Below the pieces are notes generated by a model that worked only from the letters and a program-made list of their open reading frames with translations, was not told where the DNA came from and did not search any database. Shown one piece after another: positions 24,712 to 33,060 of a stretch of DNA of 64,000 bases (position 1 is the stretch's first letter; the number at the start of each line of letters is the position of its first letter). The stretch comes from Thiolapillus brandeum (GTDB lineage Bacteria > Pseudomonadota > Gammaproteobacteria > Chromatiales > Chromatiaceae): NCBI RefSeq assembly GCF_000828615.1, contig NZ_AP012273.1, positions 496,001 through 560,000 of the forward strand, written 5' to 3'. The position numbers were made by a program, and so were the translations under genes.

Positions 24712-26894
24712 GCCCTTCAGTCGATGTCATTGTTCCCGTGTACGGTGGCAGGGAAGCGCTGCAGCGTTGCCTGGCTTCTGTGCTTCGTTATCCGCAGGAG
24801 GCCAACTGGCGCCTGGTCATCATTAATGATGCCTCTCCCGATCCGGCCGTTCAGCAGGATCTGGAAAAAGTAGCGGCTGAGCATGCTCATGTGGTTCTGC
24901 TGGAGAATTCGCAGAACCTGGGATTTGTGGGCACGGTGAACCGGGGCATGAGCCTCGACGCAGATGCCGACGTGGTGCTGCTCAACAGTGATACCGAGGT
25001 GGCCAACGACTGGCTGGACCGTCTGGTGGCCGCCGCTTATTCCGCTGAACGCATTGGCACGGTAACCCCTTTCTCCAACAATGCCACCATCTGCAGCTTT
25101 CCCCGGTTCTGCCAGTCCAGTGAGCTTCCCCGTCACTGGAGCCTGGCTGAGATGGACAACCTGTTTGCCCGAACCAACAGGGGAGGGCTGGTGGATATTC
25201 CCACTGGCGTGGGTTTCTGTCAGTACATCCGCCGGGACTGTTTGGCCCAGACCGGCCTGTTCGATGAGAAGCGTTTTGGTAGAGGCTACGGTGAGGAGAA
25301 TGATTTTTGCCGTCGGGCCGCAGCCCAGGGTTGGCGCAATGTTCTGTGTTGTGACACTTTTGTGTTCCACGAGGGGGGGGTGAGCTTCTCTCATGAGCAG
25401 GAGGAACGCGTCGCCCGTGCCCAGGAGATCCTCAAGGAGCTGCATCCGGATTACCAGATGCTGGTGGAAAGGCATATCCATGAGGATCCCGCGTTGTTAT
25501 ATCGTATCAGGGTGCTGCTGGAGATGTTGCGGCGTTCACCCCGGCGCAAGGTGTTGCACCTCACGCATCATCTGGGGGGTGGTACCAAGAAACACATCAG
25601 GGAGTTGTCTGAGTGGTTGTCGAATGATATGGACAGCCTGGTGATCCGCCCGGTGGAAGGGGCAGGCATATATTTGCAATTTGGCCCCGACGATGACGCG
25701 CCAAGGTTGTTTTTCGATCTTCCGGCCATGTATCCTTCTCTTGTCCGCCTGTTGCGCAGCCTGGGATTGTCCCGAATCCATTTCCATCATACCCTGGGCC
25801 TGGAAACCTGTTTATGGGGGTTGCCGGACGATCTGGGGCTGCCTTTCGACGTAACCCTGCATGATTACTATTTCATCAATGCACACCCAAGCCAGACGGA
25901 TGCCAGAGGACGATATACCCCGGATTTACAGTCTCAGGCCAGTTCCTATCCTTTGAGCGTGAGCCTGGAAGAATGGCAGCAGAACCAGCAACAACTGTTG
26001 TATGGGGCCGAAAGAGTTATTGCGCCTTCGGTCTGGACAGTGGATGTCTATCGCCAGTACTACCCGAATGCCTCTTATCAGGTGGCCTGGCATCCTGACA
26101 GTGAGGAACACATGCCCTGGCCGGCTGTCCGCAATCCCGTGGAGACAGAGCGGCCTTTGCGGGTATTGGTGCTGGGGGCTCTCAGCCCGGAAAAGGGGGC
26201 GGACGTGCTGGAAGCTGTGGCCATGGAGGGGGCGCGGCGTGGGCAGCCCCTGGAGTTTCACCTGCTGGGCTATGCCTACCGTCCCCTGGATTCAGCCGTC
26301 ATCGAGCATGGGGCCTATGCGGAGGCGGATCTGCCTGGATTGCTCGAGGAAATCGGAACGGATCTGGTCTGGTTTACCGCCCTCTGGCCGGAAACCTACA
26401 GCTATACCCTGAGTGAAGTGCTGGAAGCGGGGCTGCCGGTGCTGGCACCGGACCTGGGGGCTTTTCCTGAACGTCTGACAGGCCGGCCTCTCACCTGGAT
26501 CCGTTCCTGGGAAAGCACCACGGATGAGTGGCTGAAATGCCTCACGGAAGTGGCAGGGGTGCTCCGGACAGAGGCATCCGGGCCTTTCGCCTGGAATAAC
26601 CAGCCTTGGCCTGAGACCGGGCCGGGTTTCTACCAGAGCAACTACCTGAAGGGTAAAGCGGGGCCAGTGGATAGCCTGTCGGACGGCTGGCTGGAGGAGC
26701 TCATGCAGCAGTGTCGCAGCGCCGAGGCGGGCCAGGGTAACCGCAGTTTCCGCGAGCAGTTGCTGATCCATCTGCTGGCTTTGCGTCAGGGCAGGGTGGG
26801 GCGCCTGGTATCACGCCTGGTGCCGGTGAACGTGCAGCGGAAACTGAAACGCAAGCTGTCCCGAAAGCCTATTCATGAGTTGCGCAAAGAATGA
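24708..26894 (+). CDS. Two-domain glycosyltransferase (GT2 plus GT4-like)
   Basis: 728 residues. Residues 1-260 are a GT2 (GT-A) domain: VDVIVPVYGGREALQRCL, VIINDASPD, ADVVLLNSDTEV (DxD-type) and FGRGYGEENDFCRRA as acceptor/base motif. After a linker, HLTHHLGGGTKKHIRELSEWL starts a second, GT-B (GT4-like) domain that runs to about 640, with LRVLVLGALSPEKGADVLEAV and PETYSYTLSEVLEAGLPVLAPDLGAFPERL (E-x7-E-type). Such fusions add two or more sugars in O-antigen or capsule loci. ATG overlaps the sulfotransferase stop. Confidence 0.88.
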   Translation: MSPSVDVIVPVYGGREALQRCLASVLRYPQEANWRLVIINDASPDPAVQQDLEKVAAEHAHVVLLENSQNLGFVGTVNRGMSLDADADVVLLNSDTEVANDWLDRLVAAAYSAERIGTVTPFSNNATICSFPRFCQSSELPRHWSLAEMDNLFARTNRGGLVDIPTGVGFCQYIRRDCLAQTGLFDEKRFGRGYGEENDFCRRAAAQGWRNVLCCDTFVFHEGGVSFSHEQEERVARAQEILKELHPDYQMLVERHIHEDPALLYRIRVLLEMLRRSPRRKVLHLTHHLGGGTKKHIRELSEWLSNDMDSLVIRPVEGAGIYLQFGPDDDAPRLFFDLPAMYPSLVRLLRSLGLSRIHFHHTLGLETCLWGLPDDLGLPFDVTLHDYYFINAHPSQTDARGRYTPDLQSQASSYPLSVSLEEWQQNQQQLLYGAERVIAPSVWTVDVYRQYYPNASYQVAWHPDSEEHMPWPAVRNPVETERPLRVLVLGALSPEKGADVLEAVAMEGARRGQPLEFHLLGYAYRPLDSAVIEHGAYAEADLPGLLEEIGTDLVWFTALWPETYSYTLSEVLEAGLPVLAPDLGAFPERLTGRPLTWIRSWESTTDEWLKCLTEVAGVLRTEASGPFAWNNQPWPETGPGFYQSNYLKGKAGPVDSLSDGWLEELMQQCRSAEAGQGNRSFREQLLIHLLALRQGRVGRLVSRLVPVNVQRKLKRKLSRKPIHELRKE

Positions 26895-26949
26895 ACCGTT
26901 CAGGGTTCGTGAATGCGGTCACAGGATAGTCTGGTGACTGCGATGGTGC

Positions 26950-26977
26950 TTGATTGTTCCTGTCAAAACAGTAATAT
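26950..26977 (+). promoter_or_regulatory. Candidate sigma-70 promoter
   Basis: TTGATT (26950-26955) and TAATAT (26972-26977) are 16 bases apart in the 139-base gap before the Cys-rich secreted protein gene. AT content is locally high. Not tested. Confidence 0.5.
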
Positions 26978-27033
26978 ATGCTCAGCCCAATAGTATTGGG
27001 CAACAAGTATTTTGTTGTAGAGGGGTTTTCCTG

Positions 27034-28032
27034 GTGTCATCGATGAATAAATTTTTCCCTGGCCTGATCCAGGCGTTGTTTCTGGTCATTTCCGGGGACT
27101 TCCTTGTAGGGAGTGCTCAGGCTTCCATGCAGGTTTTTATCGAGGATTCACAAAGTGATGTGATTTCCTGTGAGGTTGACGGGGTGACCCAAAATGAATG
27201 GGGAGATGTCATCGTCACAAATCCTCGTTGCCTGGATGCTGTTGTCAACAGCACCGTGACCGTTCACAAACTGAAAATCGGCAATAAATATTGCGGGTTC
27301 TCGTCATTGCATATGAATGACGCGGGCCGTGTGACCATCACTGCATCCAACAGTTGCGTGATTGCCCAGCCTGTTGAGTTTGTGCTGCGGGATGATGATT
27401 ATGAGATGCTTTGTGAAACCGATGTGGTTTCACAGACCTCTGTAGGGGTTCTGCATTTGGACGGAAGTACCTGCGCCTCGGCGTTGAAGGAAGGGCCGGT
27501 GGCCTATTCCCATGGGGCCATGGTTTTGACTGACGGCCCGGTGGAACGCAGTTGCACGTTTGAATCCTTGAGTATGGATGGTCAGGGAAACATCGTGGTT
27601 CAGGCTCAGGGCAGTTGCTTTGGCGACAGCGACGGCGACCTGATTCCTGATCCCATGGATCCGGACAATGCCCAGGCAGCCACGGATAATTGCATGGTTG
27701 ACGGGGATGCCGATTGGGAAACCGTCAGTATCTCCGGGGCGCGTTATGTCGATGATGTCACTTGCGAGTTGCCCAAACCTGATTACATCGTAGTGGCGGA
27801 TGTGGTGTTTGGTGGATCCCATCACGAGCCCCTGTCCTATCCTCCCGATGTTCCTGTATCGGCGGACTACTATGCTACCCAGAGCATCGCGCTGTTGGGG
27901 CCGGTTTCCGTAAAGGGTGGCAGCAGCTTTACGGTGGATAGCGGCAGGGAACTGAGTATCTGGGGACCGTTCAAGGTCACCGCGGGTAGCGAGTTCAGGG
28001 TTGTACCCCTGGTGTTGAGCGTTGAAGACTGA
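27034..28032 (+). CDS. Secreted Cys-containing protein of unknown function
   Basis: About 332 residues with a Sec signal peptide ending in VGSAQA. Three repeated units of about 70 residues each carry a cysteine pair (ISCEVDGVTQNEWGDVIVTNPRC; MLCETDVVSQTSVGVLHLDGSTC; RSCTFESLSMDGQGNIVVQAQGSC). A thrombospondin type-3-like calcium motif follows (GDSDGDLIPDPMDPDNAQ), then a C-terminal part that ends with DSGRELSIWGPFKVTAGSEF, a filamentous beta-helix-like edge often seen in secreted adhesins. GTG 27034 has AGAGGGG eight bases upstream; ATG 27043 is possible. No known function. Confidence 0.7.
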   Translation: MSSMNKFFPGLIQALFLVISGDFLVGSAQASMQVFIEDSQSDVISCEVDGVTQNEWGDVIVTNPRCLDAVVNSTVTVHKLKIGNKYCGFSSLHMNDAGRVTITASNSCVIAQPVEFVLRDDDYEMLCETDVVSQTSVGVLHLDGSTCASALKEGPVAYSHGAMVLTDGPVERSCTFESLSMDGQGNIVVQAQGSCFGDSDGDLIPDPMDPDNAQAATDNCMVDGDADWETVSISGARYVDDVTCELPKPDYIVVADVVFGGSHHEPLSYPPDVPVSADYYATQSIALLGPVSVKGGSSFTVDSGRELSIWGPFKVTAGSEFRVVPLVLSVED

Positions 28033-28086
28033 TGGCCAGGTTCCGACATGGCGCAGTGAACCCTTTTTAAAGTAGTGGAGAGAGTG

Positions 28087-28833
28087 ATGAAAAAACAAGG
28101 TTTGGTTCTGGCAACCCTGCTGGTAGGGGCTTCCAGTCTGGCAATGGCCGTGGAGAGCTTTTATGTGACGGCAGGTGGTGATGTCGGTGTTGGTACCAAC
28201 ACTCCCGAGGCGGCACTCCATGTGGTTCGGGATGATGCATCAGGAGCTACCACCGAGCTGCTGCTGGAGAATTCCGGAGGCGTCAAGCTGGGACTGTTGA
28301 ACACGGATTCGGCCATAGAGTGGGTGATCAGCAATGACAGCCGGTTCCGCATCATGGCTGGCAATGCAGGAATGAATATTGCAGCCAATGGCAACATGGA
28401 AGTAACTGGCACCGTGACGGCCAACAACATTCTGCTGACGTCTGACCGCAATGCCAAGACAGCGATCGAGCCGGTTGATGGTGATTACGTTCTGAGGCAG
28501 CTGCAGCAGATTCCCGTGAGTGCCTGGAGCTACAAGTCCAGTCCCGACGAGCGCCATATCGGCCCCATGGCCCAGGATTTCTACGCGGCTTTTGGTCTGG
28601 GCAATACGGACAAACGCATTTCCATGGTGGATGCGGCCGGCGTTGCCCTGGCGGCGGTCAAGGCTTTGAACCAGCGCCTGGAAGAGAAGGAGGCGCGTAT
28701 CCAGGAGCTGGAAAAACGGTTGGCCAGGCAGGAAGAGCTGGCGGCCCGGGTGCAGGCTCTGGAAGCCATAACCGTGAAACTGATTCAGGAAAGAAAGCCT
28801 GCCATGCGGACAGCGACATTGCGGCAGCCCTGA
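28087..28833 (+). CDS. Secreted protein with C-terminal peptidase S74 chaperone-like domain
   Basis: 248 residues. Signal peptide MKKQGLVLATLLVGASSLAMA, then VTAGGDVGVGTNTPEAALHVVRDD (the GIGTxxP-ALHV motif of fibre proteins), a short beta region, and from about 120 SDRNAKTAIEPVDGDYVLRQLQQIPVSAWSYKSSP...HIGPMAQDFYAAFGLG, the S74 intramolecular chaperone. The Ser at the start of SDRN is the usual autocleavage position. It ends in a trimer-type coiled coil (RLEEKEARIQELEKRL). In phages this domain trimerises tail fibres; here a signal peptide makes it an exported cell protein. ATG 28087 follows GGAGAG. Confidence 0.85.
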   Translation: MKKQGLVLATLLVGASSLAMAVESFYVTAGGDVGVGTNTPEAALHVVRDDASGATTELLLENSGGVKLGLLNTDSAIEWVISNDSRFRIMAGNAGMNIAANGNMEVTGTVTANNILLTSDRNAKTAIEPVDGDYVLRQLQQIPVSAWSYKSSPDERHIGPMAQDFYAAFGLGNTDKRISMVDAAGVALAAVKALNQRLEEKEARIQELEKRLARQEELAARVQALEAITVKLIQERKPAMRTATLRQP

Positions 28834-28861
28834 ACATTCTCACCGTCTTGATCGTTTAGTC

Positions 28862-28892
28862 CTGTGCCGGAAGCCTTGCTCTTCCGGCACAG
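28862..28892 (+). terminator. 12-bp hairpin after the S74 gene
   Basis: Perfect stem 28862-28873 with 28881-28892, seven-base loop, followed by tcgttt. Likely terminator with a weak T tract, 27 bases before the acyltransferase start. Confidence 0.65.
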
Positions 28893-28918
28893 TCGTTTCC
28901 GGGCTTCATCAGTGAGTC

Positions 28919-30130
28919 ATGGCATCTGTCGATACCCTAATAGCGCTTGAAAAGCAGGGCACCAGCGCCCGTATCTACCTGGATGCCCTGACCGGCTTGC
29001 GTGGTATTGCCGCCCTCTGGGTTGCCCTGTGGCATTTGTGGGGGTTTGCGGGGCGTCCGGCGTATGGTCTGGATGTGGCAGGACTGCATTTGGATCTTAC
29101 CCCCCTGGTGCGTACCGGCTGGGCCGGCGTGGATATTTTCTTCGTGTTATCGGGGTTCGTCCTGGGGCTGGCCTTTTGTCAGGCCTGGCTGAATAATCGC
29201 CCGCCAGTGAAACCGGCTGAATACTTTCGCCGCAGGCTGCTGCGTGTCCTGCCAGCGTACTATGCGCAGATAATCGTGCTGATCGTTGTCACACTCCTGC
29301 TGGGTGCGGGTTTTCCGCCGGTGGGGGATGTGCTTGCTCAACTGCTGATGGTTCACAATATCTTCGGCAGTCCGGCCACCCAACTCAATCCCGTGTTCTG
29401 GACGTTGCCGGTGGAGTTTGATTTCTATCTCCTTTTGCCATTGATGGCCTTGTCCATAACCCCGCCGCGCTGGTATCGGCTGCTGCTGGGGGCCATGCTC
29501 CTGGTACTGGTGTATCGTTATACGATGTTCCATTTCGTTCTCCGGGATATGCCAGTGGGCCTGAAAAGCTGGTGGCTGAACCAGTTGCCCGGGCGCCTGG
29601 ATCAGTTCGTTGCGGGTATGCTGGCCGCCTGGTTGTTCTCTCTGGCCCGGGAAAAGGGGTATGAGGCTTCCATGCTCTACCAGTGGCGAAGAGGGCTGTT
29701 GGTTGCGGGCCTGTCCGGATTCGCTGCTTTGGCCTGGTATATTCATGCCTTGCAGCCCATTGGTGCTGTCAATGCCCTGGGACTCACCTATTGGGGCGGG
29801 CATTGGTCCCTGTTCGTCTGGAACAGCCTGGCGGGACTGAGCATCGCCATGGTGGTGCTGGCCCTGGCCCTGGGGATCAGGTGGGCCAACATGCTGTTGG
29901 CGAACCGGTCTGTCATCTATCTTGGTTTGATCAGCTACAGCCTCTATTTGTGGCATTTTCCCGTGATCAAGTGGATGCATCAGGCGCACCTGCCCAGGCT
30001 GTTCGAAAATGCTCCCCTGTTCAATAGTCTGGTTTGGGCGGTGTTGCCCGTTCTCCTGATCTCTTCCCTTTCGTATTGGTATGTGGAACGTCCGTTTCTC
30101 AGGATTCGGCACCGGCAGCCGAAGTCATGA
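28919..30130 (+). CDS. Membrane O-acyltransferase (acyltransferase 3, OafA-like)
   Basis: 403-residue inner-membrane protein with about ten helices. It begins with the family signature LDALTGLRGIAALWVALWHLWGF, with the putative catalytic His, followed by GWAGVDIFFVLSGFVLGL and YFRRRLLRVLPAYYAQI; the end LGLISYSLYLWHFPVI...YWYVERPFLR is also typical. It would acetylate or otherwise acylate a surface sugar such as O-antigen. The periplasmic SGNH domain seen in some members is absent. Stands between glycan genes. Confidence 0.92.
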   Translation: MASVDTLIALEKQGTSARIYLDALTGLRGIAALWVALWHLWGFAGRPAYGLDVAGLHLDLTPLVRTGWAGVDIFFVLSGFVLGLAFCQAWLNNRPPVKPAEYFRRRLLRVLPAYYAQIIVLIVVTLLLGAGFPPVGDVLAQLLMVHNIFGSPATQLNPVFWTLPVEFDFYLLLPLMALSITPPRWYRLLLGAMLLVLVYRYTMFHFVLRDMPVGLKSWWLNQLPGRLDQFVAGMLAAWLFSLAREKGYEASMLYQWRRGLLVAGLSGFAALAWYIHALQPIGAVNALGLTYWGGHWSLFVWNSLAGLSIAMVVLALALGIRWANMLLANRSVIYLGLISYSLYLWHFPVIKWMHQAHLPRLFENAPLFNSLVWAVLPVLLISSLSYWYVERPFLRIRHRQPKS

Positions 30131-30199
30131 ATGTGACCCTGGTGAAGAAACTTGTGGGATAATCCGACTTGTTTTCAGGTTCAATAGAGGAACGACGCA

Positions 30200-30475
30200 A
30201 TGACGGACAAGCCCAACAGGGATGAACAGATTCTCAACATGGTGGATCAGTTTGTAGCCGTAGCCAATCGGCTCAAGGATGAAGGCAATCACACTGATCT
30301 GGTGAATACCGCTTTCATGCTTGCTTCAGCCCAGTATGCCACTTTCCTTGCCGTGGGAAACACCGGGTATCTCAAGGAAAGCGGGGTGCGCAAGGTGGCC
30401 AAGGCCTATGAGCAGAACCTGCAACTATTGCAGAATCTGAAAAAGGCTCAGCACAATCCGGAGGGAAAGGACTGA
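30200..30475 (+). CDS. DUF3144 family protein
   Basis: 91-residue soluble helical protein (DEQILNMVDQFVAVANRL...VNTAFMLASAQYATFLAV...YEQNLQLLQNL). I recognise it as the DUF3144 family of gammaproteobacteria, whose function is unknown. ATG follows GAGGAACG. It is 20 bases upstream of a glycosyltransferase and may be co-transcribed, but its presence in a glycan region does not prove a glycan role. Confidence 0.8.
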   Translation: MTDKPNRDEQILNMVDQFVAVANRLKDEGNHTDLVNTAFMLASAQYATFLAVGNTGYLKESGVRKVAKAYEQNLQLLQNLKKAQHNPEGKD

Positions 30476-30494
30476 AGCGGTCCTGGCATGGCCT

Positions 30495-31352
30495 GTGAGG
30501 ACAACAAACCCTGTGGATGTTGTCATCGTCAATTACAACGGAGGCGAACTGTTGTTGCAGGCGGTGGAAGCGGTTCTTGCCAGCACCCGGGCGGTGCGGC
30601 TGCTGGTCGTGGACAATGCCTCTGCCGATGACAGTATCGGATGCCTGAAGGCGCGCTTTCCGGAAGTGGAAGTATTGCAGAATACCCGGAATCTCGGGTT
30701 TGCGGCGGCAGCCAATCAGGGACTCGCGGCGGGGCAGGCGGACTACCTGCTGTTGCTGAACCCGGACTGTCTGTTACAACCGGATACCCTCGGAAAAATG
30801 CTGAAAGTGCTCAAGGATCACCCGGAAACAGGCATGGCAGGTTGCCGCATTCTCAACCCTGACGGCAGTGAACAGCGGGGCTGCCGCCGGGAACTCCCCA
30901 CCCTGGGAAGCGGTGCCGGCAAGGCCCTGGGGCGTCAGAAGGCCATGGATCTGCATCTGCAGCCGTTGCCGGATGGCCCCCTGCATGTACAGGCGGTCTC
31001 TGGCGCCTTCATGCTGATTCGCCGCCAGGCCCTTGCTGATGTTGGCCTGTTGGATGAAGGCTACTTCATGCACTGTGAGGATCTGGACTGGTGCCGGCGC
31101 TTTCTCGATGCCGGCTGGAAGATACTGTTCGTTCCCCATGTCGAAGTCACCCATTATCAGGGGCACTGCAGCCGGGCAGTGCCGGTGCGGGTGTTGTGGC
31201 ACAAGCACCGGGGTATGCTGCGTTACTACCGGAAGTTTCTTGCGCCCCGGGCCGGTATTCTCAGGACGGCAGTGGTGGTGCCCGCAATCTACGGGCGTTT
31301 CCTGATTTTGGCCGTGCGGGATGGCTTGCGTGGACTGATACGGCAGTCATGA
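30495..31352 (+). CDS. Glycosyltransferase family 2 (rhamnosyltransferase-like)
   Basis: 285 residues. GT-A fold: VDVVIVNYNGGELLLQAVEAVL, LLVVDNASADDS, LGFAAAANQGLA, LLLLNPDCLLQPDTL (NPD in place of DxD, normal for this subgroup), VQAVSGAFMLIRRQAL and DEGYFMHCEDLDWCRR as acceptor motif. The C-terminus is amphipathic and probably membrane-attached. Start is GTG 30495; GTG 30513 is possible. Stop overlaps the next gene as ATGA. Confidence 0.9.
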   Translation: MRTTNPVDVVIVNYNGGELLLQAVEAVLASTRAVRLLVVDNASADDSIGCLKARFPEVEVLQNTRNLGFAAAANQGLAAGQADYLLLLNPDCLLQPDTLGKMLKVLKDHPETGMAGCRILNPDGSEQRGCRRELPTLGSGAGKALGRQKAMDLHLQPLPDGPLHVQAVSGAFMLIRRQALADVGLLDEGYFMHCEDLDWCRRFLDAGWKILFVPHVEVTHYQGHCSRAVPVRVLWHKHRGMLRYYRKFLAPRAGILRTAVVVPAIYGRFLILAVRDGLRGLIRQS

Positions 31353-32326
31353 GCGATCCCCTGCCATTACTGGTTGAAGAACTGCGGGAAAAACGGGTGC
31401 TGGTCACCGGGGCCTCCGGGCGTATTGGCGCCCGTCTGGTGCAGGTGTTCCTCACCAATGGCGTGGAACTTCGGGGATTGTACCGTCGTCTTCCCCGGGA
31501 GCAAATGCCGGGGCTGCAGGCCATCAGGGGTGATCTGCTCGATGCGGAAAGTCTGAACGCAGCCCTGCAGGGAGTAGACCTTGTTTTTCATCTGGCCAGT
31601 TACGCGCCGGGGATCCGTGAGACCGCTCCCGAAGATCATCCTTTGCACCGGGAGGTTAGTGTCCAGGGGACGCGCAACCTGCTTGCCGCATCCCGGCAAG
31701 CCGGGGTTCGGCGCCTGGTCTTTGCCAGTTCCACACGGGTCATGGATGGCAGTGACAGTCTGTATGCCCGGAGTAAGAAAACGGCGGAATCCCTGATCCT
31801 GGCTGAGAGGGATTCCCTGGAGACGGTGATTCTTCGCCTGGCGCCGGTGTACGGGTTTCCCCGGCAGGGGAGCATCGCACTGATGCTTGCCGCCATCGAC
31901 CAGGGGCGCTTCCCTTCCCTGCCGGATTTTGCTGAGCGGCGTTCCCTGGTGCATGTGGATGATGTCGTCCAGGCATTGCTGTTGTCGGCGATCCGCGCAG
32001 AGGCTGCGGGCAAGACCTTCGTGGTGACGGATATGCAGGAGTATTCCAGCCGCAGGATATATGAACTGATCTGCCAGGCCCTGGGGCGGACTCCTGTTCC
32101 TTCACGTATTCCCGTCTGGTTGTTACGCACGGGAGCGGCAGCAGGCAGCCTGTTGCAGTTTTTATTGCGTCGTCCAATGCCCTTGACGATGGAACGTCTG
32201 GACAGGTTGCGCAGGAGCGCATGGTTTGATGCTGCGCCCGTGGCCCGGGAACTGGGTTACAGGCCCCGGTATGACCTGCAGTCCGCGCTACCCGGAATCA
32301 TAGAGGCTTACCGCTCCGGTTCCTGA
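31349..32326 (+). CDS. NAD-dependent sugar epimerase/dehydratase (extended SDR)
   Basis: 325 residues. Rossmann start VLVTGASGRIGARLVQVF, HLASYAPG at the second strand, VFASSTRVMDGSDSLYARSKKTAE with the YxxxK catalytic pair, and RRSLVHVDDVVQALLL. Probably makes or epimerises an NDP-sugar for the same pathway as the overlapping glycosyltransferase. A longer frame from 31091 overlaps that gene and is not credible. The gene ends 18 bases before the five-hairpin repeat element. Confidence 0.88.
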   Translation: MSDPLPLLVEELREKRVLVTGASGRIGARLVQVFLTNGVELRGLYRRLPREQMPGLQAIRGDLLDAESLNAALQGVDLVFHLASYAPGIRETAPEDHPLHREVSVQGTRNLLAASRQAGVRRLVFASSTRVMDGSDSLYARSKKTAESLILAERDSLETVILRLAPVYGFPRQGSIALMLAAIDQGRFPSLPDFAERRSLVHVDDVVQALLLSAIRAEAAGKTFVVTDMQEYSSRRIYELICQALGRTPVPSRIPVWLLRTGAAAGSLLQFLLRRPMPLTMERLDRLRRSAWFDAAPVARELGYRPRYDLQSALPGIIEAYRSGS

Positions 32327-32344
32327 ACTGTGGACGGATTCCTT

Positions 32345-32511
32345 TAGCAGGCTGTTGAAAAACACCGTTTTTCGGCAGCCTGATTGCCGCACAAGGATGT
32401 GCGGCCATTTTCAATGGCGATAAGTCATTGAAAATGGAGGAAAGACAAAATCGCATTTTTGTCTTTCCGAGTTGAAAAAGCCCAGGGAAGGGCTTTTTCA
32501 ACATCCTGTTA
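32345..32511. repeat. 167-bp inverted-repeat element with five hairpins (MITE-like)
   Basis: Imperfect 18-bp terminal inverted repeats (32345-32362 and 32494-32511, 16 of 18 bases matching) enclose consecutive hairpins: 32350-32363/32367-32380 (12 of 14), 32386-32392/32399-32405 (7 of 7), 32405-32416/32426-32437 (12 of 12), 32439-32450/32457-32468 (12 of 12) and 32471-32483/32490-32502 (13 of 13). No open frame inside. The right terminal repeat supplies the TAA stop of the minus-strand gene that begins at 33048. A non-autonomous mobile or regulatory repeat is inferred. Confidence 0.85.
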
Positions 32512-33048
32512 GGGCATGAAGGGGTTGAGAGAACCCATGGGGCGGGCAATTTCCCTGACATGCACGCGCATCACTGCCACTCCCCGGGTCATGTGATCAA
32601 AGCGCTTGTCCACATGGGACATGCCCGTGGCCATTTTGCCCATGTCCGAATCCATGACGGCGATCTCTGCTTCCATCTGATGCATGCTTGAGGAAATCCG
32701 GGGCATCATGCCGGCCATCTCTCCGGTGTTGTGCACAATATTGTCCATACGCCGCATGTAATGTTCAAATTCCTTTACATTGTCAGTGATGTGTATCATG
32801 CGTTTGGAAACTTTCTTCATGTTGCCGTGCATGGAGTCCATGTTGTTCACGATGCCGTTCAGGTCTTCGTAAAGTACTGCGACGTAATAGACATTGATAC
32901 CGGCCAGAATTATCAGTATCACCGAGATGATGACAACAATGATCTTGTTGATATGGAAGTGGTGCTGACGTTCATCCAGATGTAGCTGGGTCTCCCAGCT
33001 CAGGCGCCCCACCATATCGATGAACATGCGTTTTTCTTTTTGTGCCAT
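32509..33048 (-). CDS. Met-rich single-pass membrane coiled-coil protein (paralogue B)
   Basis: 179 residues. Basic N-terminus, one membrane helix (IIVVIISVILIILAGINVYYVAVL, about 36-59), then about 100 residues of coiled coil with unusually many Met and His (MHGNMKKVSKRMIHITDNVKEF; MAGMMPRISSSMHQMEAEIAVM; MGKMATGMSHVDKRFDHMTRG). C-terminus VREIARPMGSLNPFMP resembles that of its neighbour. No HAMP or chemoreceptor signalling tip. ATG 33048 sits nine bases after TAGGTG; GTG 33060 is possible. The stop codon lies inside the right terminal repeat of the adjacent element, so the last residues may be element-derived. Function unknown. Confidence 0.75.
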   Translation of the reverse strand: MAQKEKRMFIDMVGRLSWETQLHLDERQHHFHINKIIVVIISVILIILAGINVYYVAVLYEDLNGIVNNMDSMHGNMKKVSKRMIHITDNVKEFEHYMRRMDNIVHNTGEMAGMMPRISSSMHQMEAEIAVMDSDMGKMATGMSHVDKRFDHMTRGVAVMRVHVREIARPMGSLNPFMP

Positions 33049-33060
33049 GCTGTTGGACAC

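Noticed and set aside
28087-28833. Prophage tail-fibre remnant
   Set aside because: A full signal peptide and absence of any phage gene nearby favour a cellular exported protein, though origin from phage in the past is possible.
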